From Phyllobacteriaceae bacterium (lineage in GTDB: Bacteria > Pseudomonadota > Alphaproteobacteria > Rhizobiales > Devosiaceae), in contig JAAZLP010000179.1 in the NCBI GenBank assembly GCA_012799265.1, forward strand, positions 1 to 10,773: DNA of 10,773 bases, given 5' to 3'. Below are positions 1-5,845 of the stretch, piece after piece. Below the pieces are notes generated by a model that did no database searches, was not told where the DNA came from, and saw nothing but the letters and a program-made list of their open reading frames with translations. How positions within the stretch are numbered: position 1 is the first letter of the stretch; each line of letters starts with the position of its first letter. The position numbers and the translations under genes are program-made.

Positions 1-24
1 AGCCCCGCTTCTGCGGGGCTTTTT
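1..24 (+). terminator. Rho-independent terminator of a + strand gene left of the window
   Basis: A perfect 8-bp stem (AGCCCCGC at 1-8, GCGGGGCT at 13-20) with loop TTCT is followed by a T run at 20-24. This is the classic intrinsic terminator layout for transcription on the + strand, so a + strand gene very probably ends just left of the window. The hairpin lies only 6 bases beyond the uppP stop codon and could also stop uppP transcription from the other side. The T tract that would be needed for that lies outside the window and cannot be judged. Confidence 0.85.
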
Positions 25-30
25 GTTGTC

Positions 31-843
31 TCAGAGACCAAAGGCGAGGATGGCGACAAGGCCCGCCGCCCCCACCACGATGCGCCACCAGGCAAAAGGC
101 GCAAAGCCGTGCTTGGAGACGAAGTCGAGGAGATATTTGACCACCAGTGCGCCAACGACGAAGGCCGCGGCAAAGCCCACCGCGATATTGAGCCCGAGGC
201 TCATGTCGATGAGGTCGCGGCTCTTGTAGAGGTCGTAGCCAAAGGCGCCGATCATGATCGGCAGGGCAATGAAGAAGGTGAATTCGGCCGCGCTGCGCTT
301 GGTCGCGCCAAACAGCATCGCCCCCACCACCGTCGCGCCGGAGCGCGACACGCCCGGGATCAAGGCGATCATCTGGAAGAGGCCAACGATAAGCGACAGG
401 TGCCAGGGATAGGTATAGATGTCGTCATACTTCTCCTGCTTGGGCATGCGGTCGACCCAGAGCAGGATCACGCCACCCACCAGCAGCGAAATGCAGATCA
501 CCAGCGGCGTTTCATAAATGACCGTCTGGATGAAATCGCGGAACAGCACACCCGCCAGCGCGCCGGGAATACTGGCCAAAATCACCGCTACGGCAAAATG
601 CCACGCATAGGCCTTGCCGGTCAGCGCATCGCGGATCAGCACCGCCAGCTTGGCAAAATAGATGGTGAGAACCGCGAGGATCGCCCCCAGCTGGATGAGG
701 ACAATAAAGGTCGCCGGCTGGCTCAAGCCGAAGAAATGACCCGCCAGAAGCAGGTGTCCGGTGGAGCTCACGGGCAGGAATTCGGTAAGCCCTTCGAGGA
801 TTCCAAGGATCAGGCTCACAAAAAGACCTTGATCGGCGTTCAT
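31..843 (-). CDS. uppP: Undecaprenyl-diphosphatase UppP (BacA family)
   Basis: Integral membrane phosphatase that converts undecaprenyl diphosphate to undecaprenyl phosphate, recycling the lipid carrier for peptidoglycan and surface polysaccharides. Overexpression of this family gives bacitracin resistance. The 270-residue length is normal. Both family signatures are present: the N-terminal motif around residues 14-30 with E17, E21, S27 and H30, and the second motif PGVSRSGAT at residues 163-171 with the catalytic Arg R167. The rest is a series of hydrophobic helices with a short polar loop near residues 132-145. The ATG at 843 is preceded on the - strand by AGGGGA about 4 bases upstream, which fixes the start. 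The gene is divergent from the fzlA-like gene. The 117 bases between the two starts hold the candidate uppP promoter. Confidence 0.97.
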   Translation of the reverse strand: MNADQGLFVSLILGILEGLTEFLPVSSTGHLLLAGHFFGLSQPATFIVLIQLGAILAVLTIYFAKLAVLIRDALTGKAYAWHFAVAVILASIPGALAGVLFRDFIQTVIYETPLVICISLLVGGVILLWVDRMPKQEKYDDIYTYPWHLSLIVGLFQMIALIPGVSRSGATVVGAMLFGATKRSAAEFTFFIALPIMIGAFGYDLYKSRDLIDMSLGLNIAVGFAAAFVVGALVVKYLLDFVSKHGFAPFAWWRIVVGAAGLVAILAFGL

Positions 844-886
844 CTGATCCCCTAACTCGTTTTCATAGCGCTACATTCGGTCAAAT

Positions 887-915
887 CTCATAGCCCTGTT
901 CGCCAGAGGCGCCAA
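887..915 (-). promoter_or_regulatory. Candidate sigma70-type promoter for uppP
   Basis: Read on the - strand, TTGGCG (915-910) and TATGAG (892-887) flank a 17-base spacer. Each hexamer matches four of six consensus positions. The implied transcription start is near 880, which gives a leader of about 37 bases carrying the AGGGGA ribosome binding site. This is pattern matching only. In GC-rich alphaproteobacteria such matches are weakly predictive. Confidence 0.3.
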
Positions 916-960
916 GAACGAGGTTTGACAGAAAGCGTGGCCCGTAAAAGAGCGTCCTAT

Positions 961-1641
961 ATGCCCAGCCTCGTGCACTATCCCCTCGATCCCGCTTCCC
1001 GTCTCATCCGGCTGATGTGCGCCGAATATGGCGTGCCGCTCGACCTGGAGGAAACCAAGCCCTGGCTGCGCGAAGAGGCGCTGTTGGCGCTCAACCCGGC
1101 AGCGACGCTCCCCATCCTCTTTACCGATAACGACATGCCCATTGTCGGCACTTTTGCCGTCCTGCATGCCGTCGAGGATTTCTATACCCCCGAGACCGTC
1201 TCCGGCCTTTTCCCCGCTGATCCCCTGGCGCGCGCCGAAATGTGGCGCCTGGTCGAATGGGTGCTGATCAAGCTCAATGACGAGGTGACCCGCTATCTCG
1301 TCGAGGAAAAGATCGCCAAGCGCGACATTCGTGGCGCGACCCCGGAGCCCTCCGTGCTCCGCGCCGCCAAGGCCAACCTTCAGGAGCACCTCCTCTATTT
1401 CAACTGGCTCCTCGCCAGCCGCTCCTGGCTCGGTGGCGATGAAATGAGCCTTGCCGATTTCGCGCTGGCCGCCCATTTCTCGACGCTCGACTATATGGGC
1501 GATATCGACTGGTCCAAGGTGCCGCAGGAAACCCGCGACTGGTATTCCCGCCTCAAGTCGCGTCCGGCTTTCCGCACGCTCCTCAATGACCGCGTCGTCG
1601 CCATGCCGCCCTCCAAGGGCTATGCGGACCTCGATTTTTGA
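961..1641 (+). CDS. fzlA: GST-fold protein, probable FtsZ-binding cell-division protein FzlA
   Basis: The 226-residue protein has a thioredoxin-like N-terminal half (LPIL with the cis-Pro at residue 51) and a helical GST C-terminal half (signature GDEMSLADF near residues 160-168). The usual glutathione-binding Glu-Ser after the cis-Pro is replaced by G63-T64, so enzyme activity is doubtful. This fits FzlA, an alphaproteobacterial GST homologue that binds FtsZ, curves its filaments and sets constriction rate. As I recall, W38 and D227 of the roughly 230-residue Caulobacter protein were studied by mutation. Here W35 and D223, in the C-terminal tail YADLDF, sit at matching places. Start: ATG 961 has AAGAG 8 bases upstream. 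An in-frame TTG at 925 would add 12 residues, but GAGG is too close to it and it lies inside a TTGACA. The stop overlaps queG by TTGA. A plain GST is the alternative. Confidence 0.8.
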   Translation: MPSLVHYPLDPASRLIRLMCAEYGVPLDLEETKPWLREEALLALNPAATLPILFTDNDMPIVGTFAVLHAVEDFYTPETVSGLFPADPLARAEMWRLVEWVLIKLNDEVTRYLVEEKIAKRDIRGATPEPSVLRAAKANLQEHLLYFNWLLASRSWLGGDEMSLADFALAAHFSTLDYMGDIDWSKVPQETRDWYSRLKSRPAFRTLLNDRVVAMPPSKGYADLDF

Positions 1642-2759
1642 GCCAGGCCGATGCCCTGATCGCCGAACTCCGGACCCGCGCGACGGCTCTGGGGTTTGAC
1701 GCCTTTGGCATAGCCGCCACCAATTCCCGGCCCGACCTGCCCGAACGCCTGCGCCATGCGCTGTCTGAGGGTTATCACGCCGACATGGATTGGATGGAAG
1801 AAACCGAAGCCCGCCGCGCCAATCCCAATGTGCTCTGGGAGGATGCGCGCTCGGCCATCCTGCTCGGCGTCAATTACGGCCCCGATTTCGATCCGCTTGA
1901 GCTGCTCCAGCACAAGGACATCGGCGCTATCTCGGCCTATTCGCGCAATCGCGATTATCACGACATCATCAAGGGCAAGCTCAAGGAGCTCGCCGGCCTC
2001 CTCGCCCGCCGCTCCGGCGCCGAGGTCAAGGTCTTCGTCGATACCGCCCCTTTGATGGAAAAGCCCTTCGCCGAAGCCGCCGGCCTCGGCTGGCAGGGCA
2101 AGCACACGGTCCTCGTCAGCCGCGAATTCGGCTCCTGGCTCTTCCTCGGCGCCATCCTCACCTCCGCCGATCTGCCCGCATCCAAACCCTTCAGGGAAAG
2201 CTGCGGCTCCTGCACGCGGTGTCTCGACATCTGCCCGACCAATGCTTTCCCCGCGCCCTTCCAGCTCGATTCGCGAAAATGCCTCGCCTATTACAGCGTC
2301 GAGCATAAGGGCCCGATCCCGCGCGAATTCCGCAGCCCCATGGGCAATCGCATCTATGGCTGCGATGATTGCCTCGCCGTCTGTCCCTGGAACAAGTTCG
2401 CCTCGGTGAGCCGCGAAGCCAAACTCCGCTCCCGCCCCGAACTCGAGCGCCCCGCTTTGGCCGATCTCGTCACCCTCGACGATCCTGCCTTCCGCGCCCT
2501 CTTTGCTGGCTCTCCGGCCAAGCGCATCGGCCACGCCCGTTTCATCCGCAATGTGCTGATCGGTATCGGAAATTCCGACAATCCCGCGCTGGCAGATGCC
2601 GCACTGGCGCGGCTGGATGACGAAAGCCCGCTCATTCGCGGCGCGGCCATCTGGGCCCTGCGCCGGCTCAATGCCGCCCGCGCCGAGGCGCTCAAAGACA
2701 ATCACCTCTCGCGTGAAACCGACCCGGATGTGCGCGCAGAATGGCAAGGAGACGTCTGA
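1638..2759 (+). CDS. queG: Epoxyqueuosine reductase QueG (tRNA queuosine pathway)
   Basis: Catalyses the last step of queuosine synthesis, reducing epoxyqueuosine at position 34 of the tRNAs for Tyr, His, Asn and Asp, using cobalamin and two [4Fe-4S] clusters in the cytoplasm. At 373 residues it is full length. The proposed catalytic Asp is D135 in FVDTAPLMEK. Cluster cysteines are visible at 189, 192, 195 and 199 (CGSCTRCLDICP) and at 215, 242, 245 and 249 (GCDDCLAVCPW). The C-terminal part (about 295-345) is the HEAT-like repeat segment known in QueG. The start is a TTG at 1638 inside the upstream stop (TTGA, 4-base overlap), with a weak GGA 9 bases before it. The first in-frame ATG would remove the conserved N-terminus, so TTG is preferred. 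It is probably translated by coupling to fzlA. Confidence 0.96.
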   Translation: MSQADALIAELRTRATALGFDAFGIAATNSRPDLPERLRHALSEGYHADMDWMEETEARRANPNVLWEDARSAILLGVNYGPDFDPLELLQHKDIGAISAYSRNRDYHDIIKGKLKELAGLLARRSGAEVKVFVDTAPLMEKPFAEAAGLGWQGKHTVLVSREFGSWLFLGAILTSADLPASKPFRESCGSCTRCLDICPTNAFPAPFQLDSRKCLAYYSVEHKGPIPREFRSPMGNRIYGCDDCLAVCPWNKFASVSREAKLRSRPELERPALADLVTLDDPAFRALFAGSPAKRIGHARFIRNVLIGIGNSDNPALADAALARLDDESPLIRGAAIWALRRLNAARAEALKDNHLSRETDPDVRAEWQGDV

Positions 2760-3616
2760 TGCAGGCGCTGTTTTTCGGCCTCGGCTATTCTTCAAGCCGC
2801 ACCGCGGACATGATGGCCGAGACCGGCACCTATGCGCGCCTCTACGGCACCCGCCGTTCCCTAGCGGCCAGCGGCCCCGCCATCCCGCTCGTCTTCGACG
2901 GCACCGCACCTGGCCCTGAAGTCGGCAAGACCCTCCGCAATGGCATCACCCACGTCATCCTCTCCGTCGCCCCCGACGCCGATGGCGACCTGGTTCTCCG
3001 GCATCACCGCGCCGATCTCGACGCCGCGCAGGACCTCCAATGGCTCTGCTATTTCTCGACCGTCGGAGTCTATGGCGATTTCGGCGGCGACTGGATCGAC
3101 GAGACCGCCCCGCTCTCGCCCAAAAACGCCCGCTCCGCATGGCGCGTCAAAGCTGAAGACCAATGGCGCACCTTTGCCGCCGCGCGCGGCGTGCCGCTCT
3201 GCATCTTTCGCCTCGCCGGCATTTACGGCCCCGGCCGCTCCGGCTTCGACAAGCTCCGCGACGGCACCGCCCGCCGCATCATCAAGCAAGGCCAGGTCTT
3301 CAACCGCATCCACGTTGACGACATCGCCCGCGTGACCATGCTGGCCGCCCAACAGCGCCTCGCCGGCACCTTCAATCTCGCCGACGACCTTCCCGCCCCG
3401 CCGCAGGATGTCGTCGAACATGCCGCCGACCTCATCGGGGCACCGGTACCGCCGGACATGCCCTTTGAAACCGCCGACCTCTCGCCCATGGCCCGCAGTT
3501 TTTACGCCGACAACAAGCGCGTCTCCAACGCCGCCATCAAGTCAGCCCTCGGCATCGAACTGCTCTACCCCAATTATCGCGCCGGTCTCGCCGCCATCCT
3601 CAAGGACGAACAATGA
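2759..3616 (+). CDS. Atypical SDR-family NAD(P)-binding epimerase/dehydratase-like protein
   Basis: The 285-residue protein has an N-terminal Rossmann signature G7-L-G9-Y10 with R14, the form seen in YeeZ-like atypical SDRs. Later family blocks follow: STVGVYG (100-106), a DE..P..P stretch (114-121), FRLAGIYGPGR (150-160) and FNRIHVDDIA (181-190). The standard YxxxK catalytic pair is absent: at K131 the residue four positions earlier is Ala, with W128-R129-V130 between. The substrate is unknown, and it may be a reductase, an epimerase or only a nucleotide binder. Start: ATG 2759 overlaps the queG stop by one base (TGATG) and has an excellent AAGGAG at 2746-2751, 7 bases away. An ATG at 2741 would extend it by 6 residues but lies upstream of that site. 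The 3' end overlaps the GNAT gene by ATGA. Confidence 0.85.
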   Translation: MQALFFGLGYSSSRTADMMAETGTYARLYGTRRSLAASGPAIPLVFDGTAPGPEVGKTLRNGITHVILSVAPDADGDLVLRHHRADLDAAQDLQWLCYFSTVGVYGDFGGDWIDETAPLSPKNARSAWRVKAEDQWRTFAAARGVPLCIFRLAGIYGPGRSGFDKLRDGTARRIIKQGQVFNRIHVDDIARVTMLAAQQRLAGTFNLADDLPAPPQDVVEHAADLIGAPVPPDMPFETADLSPMARSFYADNKRVSNAAIKSALGIELLYPNYRAGLAAILKDEQ

Positions 3617-4263
3617 GCCCCGTACCCGCCACATCCGCGCCGGAACGCATCGTCCTCGACGGCACCTATGTCCGCCTCGAACCCATCGAAGCGCGCCACG
3701 CCGCTGATCTTTTCGAGGTATCCAACCTGCCCGGCGGCCCCGAACGCTATCGCTGGCTCCTCAGCAATGCACCAGAAAGTGTCGATGCCCTCGCGCAGAA
3801 GCTCGCCACGGCCTGGGGCGACACGGATCGCTATGCCGCCGTCATCGACAAAGCCTCAGGCAAGGCCGTCGGCCAGCAGGCCTGGATGCGCATCCGCCCC
3901 GAACATGGCTCGATTGAAATCGGCGGCATCTATTGGGGGCTGCCGATGGCGCGCTCGCGCCTTTCGACCGAAGCCTTCTTCCTCTTCGCGCGTCACGCCT
4001 TCGACGATCTCGGCTATCGGCGCTTCGAATGGAAATGCAATAACCGCAACGAGCCCTCCAAAGCCGCCGCCACCCGCTTCGGCTTCACCTTTGAAGGCAT
4101 TTTCCGCCAGGACCAGATCATCAAGGGCGAAAACCGCGACACCGCCTGGTTCTCCATTCTCGACAGCGAATGGCCCGCCATCCGCGCCGAATTCACCCGC
4201 TGGCTCAGCCCCGACAATTTTGACGAGCATGGCCAGCAGAAGAGAAAACTGCAAACCCGCTAG
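3613..4263 (+). CDS. GNAT-family N-acetyltransferase (RimJ/RimL-like)
   Basis: The 216-residue protein resembles the Acetyltransf_3 branch of acetyl-CoA-dependent N-acetyltransferases. An N-terminal beta strand (GTYVRLEPIEARHAADLF) is followed by an EIGGIYWG strand near 102-109, the acetyl-CoA loop and helix region (ARSRLSTEAFFLF, 113-125), an asparagine/serine-rich motif (N143, N145, S149) leading into AAATRFGF and EGIFRQ (161-166), and KGENRDTAWF (171-180). The classical Q/RxxGxG/A pyrophosphate loop is replaced by ARSRLSTEA, as is usual in this branch. The substrate cannot be told; it could be a protein N-terminus, a small amine or an antibiotic. The ATG shares ATGA with the upstream stop and has AAGGA 6 bases before it. 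It is the last gene of the coupled cluster. Confidence 0.88.
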   Translation: MSPVPATSAPERIVLDGTYVRLEPIEARHAADLFEVSNLPGGPERYRWLLSNAPESVDALAQKLATAWGDTDRYAAVIDKASGKAVGQQAWMRIRPEHGSIEIGGIYWGLPMARSRLSTEAFFLFARHAFDDLGYRRFEWKCNNRNEPSKAAATRFGFTFEGIFRQDQIIKGENRDTAWFSILDSEWPAIRAEFTRWLSPDNFDEHGQQKRKLQTR

Positions 4264-4285
4264 GCACAGCGCCCGAAAGCCCCGA

Positions 4286-4325
4286 CGCCTCCGTCCCCCT
4301 CTCAGGGGGAGGCCAGGTGGGGGGT
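4286..4325. repeat. C/G-run palindrome between convergent genes (possible dispersed intergenic repeat)
   Basis: A perfect 7-bp inverted repeat (TCCCCCT at 4294-4300, loop CTC, AGGGGGA at 4304-4310) sits in a longer C-run/G-run block ending in GGTGGGGGG. It lies in the 64 bases between the GNAT stop and the hydrolase stop. There is no T tract on either side, so it is not a standard intrinsic terminator, though it could act as a bidirectional stop or an mRNA 3' end stabiliser. From memory, blocks of this type recur between genes in many GC-rich proteobacteria. That cannot be tested from one copy. Confidence 0.5.
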
Positions 4326-4327
4326 AG

Positions 4328-5092
4328 TTAAACCATCCCCAGCACCGCCGCCCGCAACCGCGCCAGATCCTCTTCCCGGCTCAGCCGGTGATCCCCATCG
4401 GGGATCAGCGTGAAGGTCACGGGGTCATGCAGGATATGCGTCACCAGCTTTTGCGCATGCGCCGAGGGGACATCGGGGTCCTGTCCGCCCTGCAAAATAT
4501 GCACCGGACACCCCGTCTCGATCACCGAGCCGAAAAGCTTGTGATGCTCGCCGTCCTCAAACAGTCGCTGGTTGTAGCGATAGGCCCCATCGCCATAGGC
4601 GCTCTCGCGCTCATAAAAACCCTGCGTTTCGAGCGCAAAGCGCTGCGCCTCAGTCATCCGGTCCCGCATCAGCGTCGAGGTCGCGTCGACTGCCGGCGCG
4701 ATCAGCACCAGCCCCTTGATCGGTCGCCCCGCCCTGAGCATCCGCCGCGCGAGAAGCAGCGCGATCCAGCCGCCCATGGATGACCCGACCACGACCTGCT
4801 GCCCTTCGGTCGTCGCAAACACGGCCTCAGCTTCTTCCAGCCAGCGGCTGATCGTGCCGTCATTGAAGTCGCCGCCCGAGCGTCCATGACCGGAATAGTC
4901 AAACCGCGTCACAGCGAGCCCCCGCTCTGCGCCCAGCGCGTCAAGTGTCATCGCCTTGATCCCGCTCATCACGGATCGGAAACCATTGAGCCAGAAAATC
5001 CCCGGCGCCTTTCCGGCCCGCTGTTCGACGGCGATTTGTCGGGTTTCCTCCCCGGTTCCGACACTCAGAAACAAGCTCGAAATCGCGTTCAT
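4328..5092 (-). CDS. Alpha/beta hydrolase (serine hydrolase, ABHD10-like)
   Basis: The 254-residue single-domain alpha/beta hydrolase has no signal peptide, so it is probably cytoplasmic. The triad is visible: nucleophile S105 in GSSMGG (103-108), acid D205 in GGQDPDVP, and H235 in PDGDHRLS. The oxyanion strand region is FWLNGFRS (33-40), and FDYSGHGRSGG (64-74) is the usual loop before the nucleophile elbow. The pattern, including LNGFRSxMSG and the small lid, resembles the ABHD10 thioesterase/esterase group. The substrate is not deducible; an acyl thioester or ester is likely. The start ATG at 5092 has AGGTG about 4 bases upstream. The gene is convergent with the GNAT gene and divergent from infC. 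Confidence 0.9.
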   Translation of the reverse strand: MNAISSLFLSVGTGEETRQIAVEQRAGKAPGIFWLNGFRSVMSGIKAMTLDALGAERGLAVTRFDYSGHGRSGGDFNDGTISRWLEEAEAVFATTEGQQVVVGSSMGGWIALLLARRMLRAGRPIKGLVLIAPAVDATSTLMRDRMTEAQRFALETQGFYERESAYGDGAYRYNQRLFEDGEHHKLFGSVIETGCPVHILQGGQDPDVPSAHAQKLVTHILHDPVTFTLIPDGDHRLSREEDLARLRAAVLGMV

Positions 5093-5169
5093 GGCACCTA
5101 TTGCGTCCTCAGGCGTTCTATTGGGGCGTTTCCCGCGCGCAACAGCCAGAAAATCAGTGGTTGCAGCAG

Positions 5170-5198
5170 TTGACTTATGACGCCGCTACCACGATTTT
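5170..5198 (+). promoter_or_regulatory. Candidate infC promoter
   Basis: TTGACT (5170-5175) is followed after a 17-base spacer by GATTTT (5193-5198). The -35 hexamer matches five of six consensus positions and the -10 three of six. A transcript would start near 5205 and have a leader of about 40 bases. It lies in the 152-base divergent region between the hydrolase and infC. No clear promoter for the hydrolase was found in the same stretch. Confidence 0.4.
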
Positions 5199-5244
5199 AG
5201 GGCCGATTTCACCCCCCGGCATAATAGCACAAGGATCGCTTGCC

Positions 5245-5781
5245 ATTCGTCGTCCCATGAGACCCGTTGCGCCCCAGAAAGATGGGCCGCTTGCCAACGA
5301 GGACATTACCAGCCCCGACGTCCAGCTGATTGACGCAGAGGGCGAGAACCGCGGTATCGTCCGCACGCGTGATGCGCTTGCAGAAGCGCAGGAAGCCGGT
5401 CTGGACCTCGTCCTGATCGCCGCAAATTCCAATCCGCCGGTCGCCAAGATGCTCGACCTGGGCCGCTACAAGTACGCGGCGCAGAAGAAGGCCGCTGAAG
5501 CGCGCAAGAAGCAGAAGGTCATCGAGGTCAAGGAAGTTCAGATGCGTCCGAACATCGATGACCATGACTATGAGACCAAGATGAAGGCCGTGCACCGCTT
5601 CCTGGCGGATGGCGACCGCGTCAAGGTCACCCTGCGTTTCCGTGGTCGCGAAATGGCGCACCAGGATCTGGGCATGCAGCTTCTGGTCAAGGTGCGCGAG
5701 CAGACCGAAGCCGTGGCCAAGGTCGAAAGCCAGCCGCGTTCGGAAGGCCGCCAAATGGTCATGGTGCTGGCGCCCAAGTGA
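5245..5781 (+). CDS. infC: Translation initiation factor IF-3, initiating at ATT
   Basis: IF3 binds the 30S subunit, checks the start codon and initiator tRNA, and prevents premature 50S joining. Both domains are present. The N-terminal domain runs from NEDITSP to AKMLDLGRYKY (about 18-75), then a Lys/Ala-rich linker helix, then the C-terminal domain from KEVQMRPNIDDHDYETK through LRFRGREMAH to the end. Starting at ATT 5245 gives 178 residues, the normal size, and the N-terminus MRRPMRPVAPQKDGP, similar to rhizobial IF3. AAGGA at 5231-5235 is 9 bases before ATT. The next in-frame ATG (5257) has no ribosome binding site, and the frame open from TTG 5101 would add 48 unlike residues. A rare ATT start is what E. 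coli infC uses for autoregulation. rpmI and rplT do not follow; a terminator does. Confidence 0.96.
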   Translation: MRRPMRPVAPQKDGPLANEDITSPDVQLIDAEGENRGIVRTRDALAEAQEAGLDLVLIAANSNPPVAKMLDLGRYKYAAQKKAAEARKKQKVIEVKEVQMRPNIDDHDYETKMKAVHRFLADGDRVKVTLRFRGREMAHQDLGMQLLVKVREQTEAVAKVESQPRSEGRQMVMVLAPK

Positions 5782-5797
5782 GGCGACGGCAGACCTG

Positions 5798-5831
5798 AAA
5801 ATAAGAAGCGGGCCTTGCGGCCCGCTTTTTT
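5798..5831. terminator. Bidirectional rho-independent terminator for infC and the convergent MFS gene
   Basis: A perfect 9-bp stem (AAGCGGGCC at 5806-5814, GGCCCGCTT at 5819-5827) with loop TTGC runs into six T residues (5826-5831) on the + strand. On the - strand the same hairpin is followed by a T-rich CTTATTTT (complement of 5798-5805). It lies 24 bases after the infC stop and 14 bases from the MFS stop, so it can serve both convergent transcripts. Confidence 0.92.
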
Positions 5832-5845
5832 GTTGCCCGCTTGGC

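Noticed and set aside
925..960. Upstream TTG start adding 12 residues to the fzlA-like protein
   Set aside because: GAGG is only one base from the TTG, and the extra residues do not fit the family. The TTGACA at 925-930 might be a -35 box, but no good -10 lies 16-18 bases on, so no promoter was called.
1620..2909. 429-residue open frame on the - strand, antisense to queG and the start of the SDR gene
   Set aside because: Rich in Arg, Gly and Ala with no family motif; it mirrors the third-position GC bias of queG, whose iron-sulfur motifs are certain.
5101..5244. N-terminal extension of IF3 from TTG 5101
   Set aside because: The 48 extra residues do not resemble IF3, and the stretch contains the likely infC promoter and leader.
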